Below are positions 1-19,310 of a stretch of DNA of 64,000 nucleotides, piece by piece. The DNA is taken from positions 21,111-85,110 of the forward strand of contig VTPC01091296.1 of NCBI GenBank assembly GCA_011009095.1. The letters are read 5' to 3'. The stretch comes from Ignelater luminosus. Lineage: Eukaryota; Arthropoda; Insecta; Coleoptera; Elateridae. Positions within the stretch are counted from its first letter, which is position 1. Each line of letters opens with the position of its first letter. The position numbers and the translations under genes are program-made. The notes below the pieces were generated by a model. It was not told the origin of the DNA, did no database searches, and worked only from the letters and a program-made list of their open reading frames with translations.

Positions 1-189
1 TCAATCACGTCACACCGAGGGCCGTATACTCCGTCAGTTCTTAAACGAAGATGCATATTCTAGTAACATAAAGTAAAATATGAGGGCAACGCTGAAAATT
101 CTTGAATAAAAGAAAATTACTATAGATACAACAAAAATTTATTTATAATTTTTCAAAGTATTCTTCCTCGTGCTCAATACATTTGTTCA

Positions 190-1113
190 TGCAGCAAAAC
201 CACTTAGAGACAGAATTGCCTCCTCCATTTGCTTAACAAATGCTGCTATTGCTTCTTCTGGAGGTGAAGATGTGCGTCCACAAATTTTCTTTTTTACCTC
301 TGGGAAAAGGAAAAAGTCGCAGGGGGCTAAATCTGGATTGTACAGTGGATGTCCTACCAATTTGACTCTTGATCTTTCCAGAAATTCACGGGTTCGAGCA
401 GCAGAATGGGCAGTGGCATTGTCATGGTGTAAACAAATTCCTCGCAAACCAGCTTTTGGTCGGATTTCTTTAATTTCTTGAAATATTTTGGGTAAACATT
501 GGGTAATGTACCACTCACTATTAACGGTTCTTTGATCCTCTAAAGTGATTGTGGCCACATGACCACTCACAGAAAAAAAATAAGCAACCATTTTTTTCCT
601 ACACTTCGTGCTCGTTTAATTTTCGTTGGTGGTTCTTCGTCTGAAAACACCCAAACTGTCGATTGGGTCTTTAATTCTGGGTCAATCCAAGACTTATCCC
701 CAGTAATGATGTCAAAAATTCGCTTGGATGAACCATTTTGATAATCTTCAATCATTTTTTGGCACCATTCCATATGTGCATTTTTTTTGTTCGTTAGACA
801 GAAGTTTGGGGACCTAACACGAAACAAGCTTACGAACACCTAAGTGTTCGCGTAAGATTTTATTTACTGCTGCCGAACCAATATTTAAACTCGTCTGTAT
901 CACACAATAACTAATTCATCTGTCTTGATTTACAAGATTCCTCACCCTGATGATTCATCAGTAACTGCAATTGATGGCCGACCATTGCGCTTTTCCTCAT
1001 CATTTAACGATTTTCTATCACGTTTAAATTCGGCATACCAACCAAAAATCGTTGAGCATGATGGAGAAGACTCAGGAAATGCTGTTGACAATCTTTCCAA
1101 GCACTATTGTTGA
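190..1113 (-). pseudogene. Mariner transposase remnant, DD34D type, broken by stops and frameshifts
   Basis: Seen: reading the - strand from about 1113 to 190, three frames together give a mariner transposase. There is an N-terminal helix-turn-helix part (CLERLSTAFPE, then FGWYAEFKRDRKSLNDEEK), then WCQKMIEDY and the first catalytic region GDKSWIDPE (567-839), then SGHVATITLEDQRTVNSEWY and HHDNATAHSAARTREFLERS followed by NPDLAPCDFFLFPEVKK (187-591). The second Asp (HHDN) and the last (APCDFF) are separated by 34 residues, which is the DD34D signature of true mariners. In-frame stops around 895-955 and a shift near 570-590 prevent one continuous product. Known: such transposases cut and paste DNA at TA sites. 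Inference: a dead, fairly old copy. I could not find convincing terminal inverted repeats, so the element's outer limits are unknown. Confidence 0.9.
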
Positions 1114-1981
1114 TTTGCTACTTAAATCGTAATCTCTTGCATTCTGCAGTGCATTCAATGTCAATATGAGTATTGGAACGATTAAACAAGCTTTTTAGTA
1201 ATAAATAAAAATAATATGATCAACACTGAGGTTGTATCTGTGAAAATATTCTGTGTGCTGAGAAAGACTGAATGAGATACGAATTTTCCTTTTGGTCTTT
1301 GAATTATCTATAAATAATTGCACAATATTTAATCATAGCTAAACCTTGAGCTACTTAAAAGTAGTTCAGCTTAAGCCATTTTTAGAAGCTTGTAGCTATA
1401 GCTCAGCGAATTCTTAAAGGCAGTAGTTGCAGCTTAGTTACTTTTATCAAGTAGCTTGGCCAGCTCTGCAGACAAGACTTCTACTTAGAACAATGGTATA
1501 CAGTAAAACCTCCTATTATAAACACTTCCTATAAGCGGACAAATCTTATAGTACCAAGGTATTACTAGGACATGCTAAATGATCTCTTTTAACAGGATGC
1601 TCCTAACAAATGGACAAAAAGTCTAGAACTGACCGTACTTGCTTATTGGAGACCTTACTGTATTGAGAAAGCAAAACTCTTGTTTAGACTAACTCTGAAA
1701 CTACTTCTCTGCAACGAGACTAGAATAAACCTGTGTGTACTTACTCCAAGATTTTTCAAAGCAATCAGATCAATATTTAATAATATAGTAAATGGTAATT
1801 TAGAAAGGAAAGCAAATTATTAAATAATTTATCCCCAATATTATGTAAAAATATTTATTATATGATCATTCATTTGATGAAATACTTTAAAAATTTTAAA
1901 CTTACATGTATAAAAAAGATTTAGAAAAGCATTCACAGTCTAGAAATAATACTTTTATCACATAAAATTAAAATTAAGCTT
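1114..1981. other. Spacer between mariner remnant and FAN 3' end
   Basis: No coding signal. It holds the small MITE at 1501-1660 listed separately. On the - strand a polyadenylation signal AATAAA lies at 1854-1859, about 125 bases after the FAN stop codon, and is the likely 3' end signal of that gene. Confidence 0.5.
1501..1660. mobile_element. Short Tigger/pogo-like MITE with TA target duplication
   Basis: Seen: the left end starts CAGTAAAACCTCCTATTATA and the right end, read in reverse complement, starts CAGTAAGGTCTCCAATAA. Both are flanked by TA (1499-1500 and 1661-1662). Length is 160 bases and there is no ORF. Known: CAGT-starting short inverted repeats with TA duplication are typical of pogo/Tigger elements, whose ends often read like CAGTAAAACCTC. 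Inference: a non-autonomous deletion derivative. The inverted repeats are imperfect. Confidence 0.55.
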
Positions 1982-10501
<8,520 letters not shown>

Positions 10502-11979
10502 GTTGGTTGGTAATAATAATAATAATAACAATGGCAAATAGACTTACTAATAAAGTATCAAGATATTTTTAAACAAATTCACTACATTATTTATAAAAAC
10601 AAACAAAACTCACACTTAAAACCATTAGGAAAAACCCACCACAAGTTTTAAAATCTGACCAATCTCGCAAGATCTATAAATGACGGTCATTGACAGCTCA
10701 ACTATCTACAATCAACTCTTCTATTATCTTCTACTATAACGTACTATACTAATAAAAAACAGCTGACAGAATATCCAGAATATCAACAGGAAAATGATTA
10801 ATAAATGTTTTGTAGGGGAATCACTATTCGGAAGTTAATAATTATTCACTTTTCTGCTTTTCATTGTTGTAATGATGATGTGTTAAAAAAGTTTCACGAG
10901 GTTCGCGTCAAGTTAATTATTATACTTTATTCTATAAATGGCTAAAAAAGTTGTTAGTACCGTTAGTACTATTGTTGAAATTTACGTAAAATATTTACAA
11001 TAGTCAATGGAACATGATGTTTTAAATAATGTGCAAAATAAATAATGTACCAACCGGTATCACAAACGAATACGATTCGTACATAACCTCATTTAAACTT
11101 GTCAGTGTCAATGTCAGCGTAAAAAGTTGACAATCGTTTTCATTAAAAAAGCACAAAAAGAGAAAAGATAGTCTGAAGATTACACTACTAAAAAATTGAA
11201 AACGTCGTATTAAAACTGAAATCCTAGGAATTTTTTTGTATTTTTCGCTTTTATTAATAAAATAATGAATACAACACATATTATTCCAAAAAGAATTATG
11301 AATGACTATAAATAATATTGTTTTTAGTATCTGTATGTGTATCTCAAAAATTATTTATTTATTGCGTTATTAAATATGTAAGTACAAAAATCTACAATGG
11401 ATATAATCATGGAATAATTCTAGTTTAGGTACTGAAAAAGAACTTTACAACTGTAACTTGCAACAGAGGAAAAATAACATTTTGACAAGCCATCTGCCAA
11501 GTGGAAAAAAATTAAAACTGCTTAGGTCATAATCAATTAGGTCCCTGTCAGTAGTAACTATGCTTAACATCAGCCTACTACAGATAGATGCAGAACCAAG
11601 CAAGTTATTCTAGGTTGCAGTTCTTATAAAACTCCATATTAACTGAATATTTATTAGAATTTCTCAGCTCTTAATAGTTCTATTGAGTGAGAAAAAAAAG
11701 TTTAAAAAGGCATTAATCAATAGCTAAGTGAGAATCTTCTTTTTTCTTTTAAATTCTTTATGATTAAAGGAGAAAATTAAAAGGAAATATCAAAAAAACT
11801 GTTAGAATTTATTACTTTAAGGACTAAACTAAAATCGATCCAAATAATTAATCAACAAATTATTCTGAAAATTTATTCTAAGTGAATCAAAAGCATACAG
11901 GTATTATCTTAAAGTAATCAATAGTATTATATGAATTAGCAATAAACATATAAAATTTAAATTTATAATTGTATAAAAA
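10502..11979. other. Spacer between FAN start and PSMA7 end
   Basis: About 1.5 kb with no recognisable gene. An (AAT)n stretch lies at about 10510-10530, just upstream of the FAN start, so FAN transcription probably begins within the next few hundred bases. On the - strand an AATAAA at 11872-11877, about 100 bases past the PSMA7 stop, could be the PSMA7 polyadenylation signal. Short ORFs here look like chance. Confidence 0.5.
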
Positions 11980-12786
11980 TCATTTTTTCTGCTTCTTCTT
12001 TTCAACCTCCTCTTCTTTTTCTTTTTCAATCATATTAACATAATGTTCAATTGTTTTACCATCCATCATCACTAATGGTTCACCACGTCGCATTACTGCA
12101 ATTTCCAAATTCTTCTGTCCAGATTGAACCACTTCTAAAAGTGCTCGAATTGCAAGTTTTATAGTACCCTGCTCAGATGATACTTCTTCATCTGTATAAT
12201 ATTTTTCTAAAAATTCACGAACTGTTTTAGCTGAACGACCAGTTGCATTCGCTTTCCATTCGTAATAAATGCCAGATGGTTCAGTTTGATATAAATGAGG
12301 TGATCCATCATAATCAAAGCCGCCAATAAGGCATGACATGCCAAATGGACGTCTGCCATTGCTTTGTGTGTATTTCTGTTTCAAGCTTGCAATATAACGT
12401 GTTATGTATTCTAAGGTAACAGGATCTTCCACGGTTAGTTTGTGAGATTGACATTCAACTTGAGCACGATTTATTAGTATTCTTGCATCTGCAGTAAGAC
12501 CAGCAAACGCCATGACTACATGATCGTCCAGTAAACATATCTTTCGAACTGTTCTTTCTTCTTGTAGTTTTGCTACAGATTTTTTCTCAACACCCAAGAC
12601 AACAACATCTGTACCACGAACACCTACCTGTAATGTTAAAACAAGTAATAGTATCGTACATTATTAAGAATGAATAATATTTACCGCTGTTGAACCTTTT
12701 CTCACTGCTTCTTGGGCATACTCAACTTGCAGTAAATGGCCATCTGGAGAAAATACTGTAATAGCACGATCGTAGCGAGCAGACAT
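11980..12786 (-). CDS. PSMA7: 20S proteasome subunit alpha-4 (PSMA7)
   Basis: Two exons on the - strand: 12786-12685 (34 codons) and 12627-11980, intron 57 bases, GT-AG, phase 0. The product is 249 residues, close to the usual 248. It starts [20 protein letters not shown] and [14 protein letters not shown], the N-terminal alpha-subunit signature (YD.A.T.FSP.G.L.QVEYA..A). It continues with [49 protein letters not shown] and a lysine/glutamate-rich tail ([15 protein letters not shown]). Alpha subunits form the gated outer rings of the 20S core and have no proteolytic residue. The tail is typical of PSMA7 and separates it from other alpha subunits. It is divergent with Catsup, with 608 bases between the start codons. 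Confidence 0.97.
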
Positions 12787-13394
12787 ATCTGAATCTTAAA
12801 TTTTATATAAATCTTATACTTTTAAAATTAGAAACTCCAACCTCACAAGTCACAATTTATTTTGCCTTGTAATCTTCTTCTTGATTTCAAAGAGGTTAGG
12901 TTTTAGGAGGGGTATTGCATTCTTTTCTGATTGGCCAATTCGTATATCGGCAGTATGGGCAGTATCCGATAATTTAGAAAGTCAAATATGTAAAATAAAA
13001 TTTTATCTAGTAATGTACATTTTAATTCAAGATAGTATTTGAGAAATGCGGTATTTAACTAAGTAAAATAAAAAAGGTGTTATATGAGATTCGTGGTAAA
13101 TAATGTTACATTTTGTCACAAAAGATGCTGACTTATTGAACGGAACCAGTGTTATTCTTGTAAAGTTGTGAATGTGATTTCGTTGGTATTGGTCGAAAAA
13201 GAAAGTGGACGTGGATTTCGGGTTTTTTGACGTTACAAATGTAAAAAGGTTGAATGTAAAGATAAAGTGCAGTTTTGTGTTTTTTAAATCCTCGTTAATA
13301 TCTATTATATAATACCTGTTAGGGATGAAAAAGTAACTCCATAGTATACATCACATTAATTTAAATCGTTTGTCTTACTAATTTCATCTTAAAG
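12787..13394. promoter_or_regulatory. Shared divergent upstream region of PSMA7 and Catsup
   Basis: 608 bases separate the two start codons, which point away from each other, so both promoters must lie here unless a 5' UTR intron extends further. No clear TATA box was found at a good distance from either gene. The sequence ATTGGCCAAT at 12931-12940 is a palindrome containing a CCAAT box on both strands and is a plausible shared NF-Y type element. Inference from layout and motif only. Confidence 0.45.
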
Positions 13395-14579
13395 ATGATG
13401 GGTTCCAAATGCTCTTATCTACTTTTCATCATATGGTGTACACTACTTATATCCAGTTGTAGGACTCATTCACATAGCCATTCGCATCACGACCATGATA
13501 GTCACGAGCCTCCTTCCTTTAAATATTCACGAGAAGCCAACGAAAGAGCTCATCATCAAGCTCAACATAGCGCTAAACATGTTCATGAAGAACACAAACA
13601 ATCTAAACAAGCTTCTAATAATGATATTTGGCTATATGCAATGGGTTCTACTCTTTTAATAAGTGCAGCACCAGTAGTAATTTTATTTGTAGTACCACTT
13701 GATAACACTGAACAAAAAAAACCATTATTAAAGATTTTATTAGCATTTGCCTCTGGAGGGCTTCTAGGAGATGCATTTTTACATTTAATACCACATGCTA
13801 CAATGCATGTAGATTCAGAACATGACCATTCTCATACTCATAGCCATGCACATGAAGATGATGAAAATCATGTGCACGATATGTCTGTTGGCTTCAATGT
13901 ACTTTGTGGTATCTTAGTATTCTTGCTGGTGGAAAAAAGTGTTCGATTTATAAAAGGTGGTCATGGCCATTCACATAGTAAGAAAGAAGTAAATGATAAA
14001 ACAGTAAAGAAGCCTGAAAAGAAAAGTGAAGATGTGAAGAAAGATGAATCTGGAGATAATAAAGCTGTTAAAGAAAAGAAATCTAAGACGGATAGTAACA
14101 GTGAAAGCATATCTCATCCAGAAATCAAAGTTGCTGGTTATTTAAACTTAGCAGCAGATTTTTGCCATAATTTTACAGATGGACTAGCAATAGGTGCTTC
14201 TTATTTAGCAGGAAATAGTGTAGGTGTAGTTACAACAATAACTATTTTACTTCATGAGGTGCCTCATGAAATAGGAGATTTTGCTATACTGGTACAATCA
14301 GGAGTGTCTAAGAAGAATGCCATGTTATTGCAGTTAACAACTGCAGTGGGAGCATTAGCGGGAACTGCTTTATCTTTGTGTGCCCAAGATGAATATGGTT
14401 TGTTAGCAGCCAATTGGATTTTACCTTTCACCGCTGGTGGTTTTATTTATATAGCTTTAGTGTCTGTTATTCCAGAATTATTAGAAGAAGAAAAGCCTAA
14501 TTTAATTCAGACTATATTAGAATTATTAGCAATGCTAGGAGGTGTATACATGATGGTTCTAATTGCAAAATATGAGTAA
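13395..14579 (+). CDS. Catsup: ZIP7/Catsup-type zinc transporter
   Basis: A single-exon gene of 394 residues. Signal peptide at about 1-24 ([16 protein letters not shown]), then a His-rich lumenal stretch ([14 protein letters not shown]). TM segments at about 77-101, 113-133, 165-186, 248-272, 278-300, 310-328, 345-362 and 372-391. A second His-rich loop is at 138-161 and a third at 190-195 (HGHSHS), followed by a Lys/Glu-rich region. The metal-site motifs are intact: HNFTDG at 258-263 and HEVPHEIGD at 287-295, the HEXPHEXGD signature of the LIV-1/LZT subfamily. Known: ZIP7 releases zinc from ER/Golgi to cytosol, and Drosophila Catsup restrains tyrosine hydroxylase and catecholamine synthesis. 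The first of two adjacent ATGs was used; the second is at 13398. AATAAA at 14602-14607 is the likely polyadenylation signal. Convergent with TTC19. Confidence 0.95.
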   Translation: MMGSKCSYLLFIIWCTLLISSCRTHSHSHSHHDHDSHEPPSFKYSREANERAHHQAQHSAKHVHEEHKQSKQASNNDIWLYAMGSTLLISAAPVVILFVVPLDNTEQKKPLLKILLAFASGGLLGDAFLHLIPHATMHVDSEHDHSHTHSHAHEDDENHVHDMSVGFNVLCGILVFLLVEKSVRFIKGGHGHSHSKKEVNDKTVKKPEKKSEDVKKDESGDNKAVKEKKSKTDSNSESISHPEIKVAGYLNLAADFCHNFTDGLAIGASYLAGNSVGVVTTITILLHEVPHEIGDFAILVQSGVSKKNAMLLQLTTAVGALAGTALSLCAQDEYGLLAANWILPFTAGGFIYIALVSVIPELLEEEKPNLIQTILELLAMLGGVYMMVLIAKYE

Positions 14580-14843
14580 ATTTAAAAGTATACATTAAGT
14601 AAATAAATGTGAAGATTGTTTTTATTAGTCAAAATGTGTAATTCCGTAAGTTTACTTGAAATTCCTAGAAAGTTTCTGATAAAACTGAATTTATTAAGTA
14701 CTAATGGCTAAAAGTAACTTTTAATTCATAAATTTTAAATTAAACTTTAAAATAGTAAATAGGTACAGTAAATATTACATTACTTTATTAAATCTGCTAT
14801 TTTTTTACATATATACATGAATAAATATTGAACTGATTGTGAA

Positions 14844-16019
14844 CTAGCTTTTATTAATCTTAATCTGTTCAAAGCAGTAATTGGCTTGCATTACAGATTC
14901 ATCATTTTCATGGCGTTTACCTAAAATAAAGGAAAATGAAAATTTAGTGGCATGATTTTAAATTATTTACTTGATCGGCTACCTAAATGCCATGCTTCTT
15001 TACAATATTTCTCTGCTTGTTTAATAATTCCTTTTTGTAAATATATAAGTCCTAAATTTGCATGGACTACCCCTAAATGTGATTTGTCTTCTAATTTATT
15101 TCCTATTCCTATGGCTTCTAACAGACATCCCTGTGCACTTTCTATATCACCAGCTCGCCAGTTAGTAATTCCTAAATCATTAAGCAATAACATACTTTGT
15201 TCCGACTCTTTTCCCTTTGTATCTGAACAAGCAATGTAAGCTTCTTTTAAATGTTTTAAAGATTTCTCAACTTCACCCCGATCTAATAAAAATTGTGCAT
15301 ACCAATCTTGTATAACACTGTACAACATTTTGGCATCATATTCAATATTCTTTTTCTTGCCAATTTGCTCTAAGCACCAATTATAACCAATATCAGCTTT
15401 TTCATCTTCGGCTCTCAAATGGCAAATTCTAGCCAATTTTAAACTAATGTGAATCACCTAGAACATTTAATTATAGAAGTGATATTAATCGAGCTGTGAT
15501 AATACTTACTTTCAAATCATCCTGGCTGATTCCTCCACTCAGCAACCTCTGTAAGACACTTACAAATAATTTTTCTGCTTTAGCAAGTTCATAACGATCA
15601 AATGCAACATTAGCCATTAAATCATAACAGTATGTAATACCTTGTTCATTTTGTTGCTGTTGTGCTAGTCGTAAGGCGATATGCAGTAGCTGTTCGGCTT
15701 TATCATATTGTTCCCGTTTTCTAGATAGTACTGCACGTTTAAGTGTCATTATTAATTCTGATTCTTTTTCTTCATCTTCATCGATAAAGCCCAACCAGCC
15801 TAAAATGCTTAAGGCAAGAAAAGATCTTACAGGTACAAGTTTGCGAATACAACTTCTTGGATTTCTTGAACATAAATTATATAACCTAACATTTGCAACA
15901 ACCGGCGTAGAACATAATTTAATCGATTGATTTACATACTGCTTCAAAAAGCTTTTATTACAGTAATATGATACAAATTTACACGATCTATACAACTTAA
16001 ACATTGTAATTTTACACAA
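14844..16019 (-). CDS. TTC19: TTC19-like mitochondrial tetratricopeptide protein
   Basis: Three exons on the - strand: 16019-15510, 15457-14983, 14920-14844. The sum is 1062 bases, 353 residues; all introns are GT-AG and in phase. The N-terminus is rich in Arg, Lys, Ser and Tyr with few acids (FKLYRSCKFVSYYCNKSFLK), fitting a mitochondrial presequence. A hydrophobic stretch FLALSILGWLGF precedes DEDEEKESELIMTLKRAVLS. TPR-type helix pairs follow (KREQYDKAEQLLHIALRLAQ, CYDLMANVAFDRYELAKAEK, RGEVEKSLKHLKEAYIA, LNDLGITNWRAGDIESAQGC, HANLGLIYLQKGIIKQAEKY). Known: TTC19 is an inner-membrane protein needed for complex III function. The order (presequence, one membrane span, acidic segment, TPRs) supports TTC19 over a generic TPR protein. 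A second ATG at 16004 could be the start. The - strand AATAAA at 14784-14789 fits a polyadenylation signal. Confidence 0.88.
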
Positions 16020-16158
16020 ATTTAAAATATTCTTGCATCAATATTTGTAAATTTGTAATGATTGAATGCGAGAATTACCAACAGATGTCTCCCTATGTAA
16101 TAACTTTTATTGTGGCGCGAAAACAAATTTGAATACAAAATAGTATTTCATCAATAAA

Positions 16159-17016
16159 TTATTGGCTACCACAGTGACTGCTACATCCACAGCTACAGTA
16201 GTCATCTGCATCGAAATTACATTCATTTGGGTTAATCCATTCTTCATCATCTTCTTCATCATCATCAGCGCATACCTTCCTTCTAGAGCCACATTTGCCT
16301 TTAGTGCCTGGCGCAAAATAGATTTTTTTGTTTTCGCAGTTAGTGGGCATGATTCTAGCTAACAGTCTTGAATAGAATTTTCTACCACGATGTATTGTAT
16401 CACTAATAAATGCACTTCCACCACACCTTCTGTAATAAATTATAATGGTATTATTATGATTAGTAAATTTACAAAATTACTAATCTTACCGTAGAACTCT
16501 AAAATCTACAACACGTGTGGCATGAATTATACACAAGAGGAAGAAAATGCTTAACAAATAGCTAGCTAATAATAATGTTCCTGGCCATTTTAACATTTCC
16601 AAAAAATCACACACTCCCGTACAGCTAAAACCATTTTTATACATTGTATCTGATACAAAATCGGCTATCTTAGGCAAAAAGGAAATGAAACCGATTTCAA
16701 GCGGAAACCAAAAATTGTTCATAATAACTTCCATTAGTAACATTGACACTACAAACTGTAAGAGAAAAATGTAATGTTTGTCAAATGCATTTTGAAAAGG
16801 CAATTTAATTACCTCTATTAGGACTTCAGCACAAGAAAATAATTTTCGAAAAGAAACTGGCCTTAGATCTACATCCCATAATAAAAAAAATACTGAAAGT
16901 AAAAATATAACATAGGATAAATACGGCAAACAATCTAAACTTTTTGGAGTTGTAAATACATAAACACCAGAACAATTTAGTGCAAATGCCAAAAAAACAG
17001 GGAGCATCCGACCCAT
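16159..17016 (-). CDS. Unrecognised four-TM protein with acidic, Cys-rich tail (copy A)
   Basis: I do not recognise this family. Three exons on the - strand: 17016-16813 (204 bases), 16755-16490 (266), 16429-16159 (271), giving 246 residues. About four hydrophobic segments lie at 5-22 (LPVFLAFALN), 29-47 (YVIFLLSVFFLLW), 69-86 (FVVSMLLMEVIMNNFWFP) and 135-153 (LLLASYLLSIFFLLCIIHA). After them come a basic stretch (DTIHRGRKFYSRLLARI), an acidic run (DDDEEDDEEW) and a Cys-rich end (DYCSCGCSSHCGSQ). Exon structure and protein are shared with the divergent gene at 17318-17978. The 57-base intron 1 has no stop and keeps frame, so a 19-residue retained form is possible; I call it an intron because its borders match those of the paralogue. 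It ends 140 bases before the TTC19 start on the same strand. AATAAA (- strand) is at 16106-16111. Confidence 0.8.
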
Positions 17017-17317
17017 TGCTAAAAATGCCTTATAACTATCTAAACCATTTGGATTTGGAATTTTGAATTTGCATGAATTTTATTTGACAAATATTGTTTG
17101 TTTTTTGTTTTTATTGTAAAATAATTGATTTAGTTTTTTTGACCAAGCTGTTGTTTGGCATTATATGGATAAATTCTGTTTTTATCTAAACTAGCCCTGG
17201 AAAGTTTAGTTTGGCGGAAGTGACAGAATCTTGGAAACAAAGGCAACCACAGGCTGTCAACTAAATTTAATATAATAATGTAAATTCTAAATTCTAAATG
17301 ATTTAACACATTTCATA
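17017..17317. promoter_or_regulatory. 301-bp head-to-head spacer between the four-TM paralogues
   Basis: The start codons of copy A (17016, -) and copy B (17318, +) face away from each other across 301 bases, so this segment should hold both promoters. No clear TATA element was found at a fixed distance from either start. Runs of T and of A occur. The only support for a regulatory role is position. Confidence 0.4.
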
Positions 17318-17978
17318 ATGGTACATTGCCTCCCGGTTTTTTTGGCATTCATACTAAATTTATCTGGTATTTACATGTTCACTTCACCACAAAGTTTAGA
17401 TTGTTTACCTTATGTTTCATATGCTCTGTTTTCACTTTCTTTATTCTTCCTTCTGTGGGATATCAACTTCAAACCATGCTACTTTCGAGGATTATATGCA
17501 TCAGCTGAGTATATAATTGAGGTAATTGATAATATTTGTAAAGAGAATGTAAACTCAGAAAAATAGTTAAGGCATTTTTTATTTTTAGTTTGTGCTGTCT
17601 ATGTTTTTAATGGAAATGATTATGACCAATTTTTGGTTTCCATTAGAAGTGGGTTTTGTTTCTCTTTTACCTAAAATACCTGATTCTGTAGCAAGAACGA
17701 TGTATTCAATTGGACTTCGTTGTACTGGCCCTTGTGAATATCTATATATTTTAAAAACACCTGAAGCTATAGCAATTGCTAGTTGTCTTTTGAGCTTATT
17801 CTTTTTATTATGCACACTCCATGCTACACGAGTTTTACATTTTGGAATATTAGTGTAAGTCAAAAAGTGAAATCTTGCTTGTTTTAGAATAATTGTATAT
17901 TTATATACACTTTCTATTTACAGGAAGTGTTGTGTCCCAATCTGTGTATACATACTGTATGACTCCTTTCGTCCTTGA
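17318..17978 (+). CDS. Unrecognised four-TM protein, shortened paralogue (copy B)
   Basis: Three exons: 17318-17521 (204 bases), 17589-17854 (266), 17924-17978 (55), giving 174 residues. The first two exons have exactly the same lengths and intron phases as copy A, and the first 68 residues are about 62% identical (shared CLPY.SY, FFLLWD, AE..IE, and in exon 2 NFWFPLE.GF.S.LPKI and HATRV). Intron 1 here is 67 bases and has stops. Exon 3 is unlike copy A: it reads KCCVPICVYILYDSFRP and stops, so the basic, acidic and Cys-rich tail is missing. AATAAA overlaps the stop codon region (17978-17983), which supports a real short 3' end. A working gene is favoured because both long exons stay open and the splice sites are good, but a decaying copy is possible. 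Confidence 0.72.
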
Positions 17979-18586
17979 ATAAAGAAATCGTAGAACAAAG
18001 ATGGAAAATTTGTTAAATAACTTTACAAATAAATACTTTTCTTGTTAATGAAACAGTTATTGAACTTTACTAGAAAATTGCATCGTATCTACCTATTATT
18101 ATTTCAAAGGCCATAAATAAATCAAAGTATATCCTTCACTACCATCCAGTACTATAGAGATTACTTGGCTAAATACCTACTACTAGCAGAAGATTGTTTA
18201 ATAAATTGGATAACTGTAATTTGCAAATTCTCTTTTCTCTTTACTAAAAAAAAGTCAGTCTATTGAAATTACAAACATTCTTATAAAGTAGCTAGGTGTA
18301 TGTATGCCTAGAAAACCTTCTTGATATTGTAAAGTCGTTCTCGCCAATTCCACTGGACTTCCGCTGATGTAGACTTCCTCTTTCATCTTCAGGATAGAAG
18401 ACATAATTCTATGGCATGGCTCATACATTAAGTTATTGTGCACGCCTACCCTTGGCTTTACTATTGTTCTGTAGTTTTCTTGATACATTGAGCTTCAATC
18501 CACGGCACAGGTCCCGGACGTCATTATTCAGCTCGTTGGTTGTTTCTACTGATGATTGAAGAACATCTAACCAGAACTAGAATACA
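17979..18586. other. Spacer with no recognised feature
   Basis: Downstream of copy B. A 77-codon ORF on the - strand (18255-18488) has no motif I know. It lies next to the jockey-type LINE remnant and may be repeat-derived. Confidence 0.35.
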
Positions 18587-19310
18587 GTGCTAAAGGAACT
18601 ATCCCACATCCAAAAATGGCTAACATCAGAAGTATGGAATGGAATGCCAGTCCTTTCAAAAGAAATATTATTAGATATATTATTATTTTTGAGACACACA
18701 AATTCATCATACTGCATTAAATCTAAAGGATATAAAGTTTATCACACTGTACCTACTGATCATACTGCCAGAGGCAGAAGTGTCATCATGATTTAAAAAA
18801 AATATTCTTTATTACGTACCTAGGCTGTGAAAAGCAAAAGAGGTCATCACGATTATTAAACCTCGAAAACCCCCAATCCCCACACGAAGCTTACTTTTCT
18901 TACTACTTGCAGCGTCAAAACTATTTGAAAAACTGTTACTCAAGAGATCTAAACCAACCATCAAAGAAAAAGAACTAATTCTATCACATCAGCCTGGGTT
19001 TAGAAATAAATACTTTACAATTGATCAGGTGCACAAAATAATATAATAGACATATCGTTAGAAAAAATACAGCCTGCTCAATAATCTTGCTAGATGTAGC
19101 TCAAGCTTTTGACAAGGTATGGCATGAAGATTTAAACCACAAGCGATAAAAATGTTTTTGCCCAAACAATATTCTCAAATTCTCGAGTCATACCTACATT
19201 TCAGATAGATACTTTAAGATTAAGCAAGAAGAAGCCTACTGAGAAGTAAAAAAAATAAGAGAGAGTATCACAAGGAAACGTATTAAGACTGGTCTTTTAC
19301 CTGTTGTACA
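18587..19310 (+). pseudogene. Deleted jockey-type LINE: endonuclease start joined to reverse transcriptase middle
   Basis: Seen: 18587-18796 encodes a piece like the N-terminus of a jockey endonuclease (SKEILLDILLFLRHTNSSYC, then GYKVYHTVPTDHTARGRSVI). From about 18840 the same strand encodes reverse transcriptase: KPRKPPIP, AASKLFEKLLLKRSKPTIKE, LILSHQPGFRNKYFTIDQVH, then LDVAQAFDKVWHEDL, which holds motif A, and further on a broken stretch like YFKIKQEEAY before a GSVLGP-like remnant. The part between endonuclease and reverse transcriptase is deleted, and stops and shifts break the frame. Known: jockey clade elements copy themselves through RNA. No poly(A) end was found. Confidence 0.8.

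Noticed and set aside
11022-11279. 85-codon ORF upstream of PSMA7's 3' end
   Set aside because: Low-complexity, no motif, no exon partners; AT-rich chance ORF.
18255-18488. 77-codon ORF on the - strand near the jockey remnant
   Set aside because: Sequence reminded me of repeat proteins but I could not name a family.
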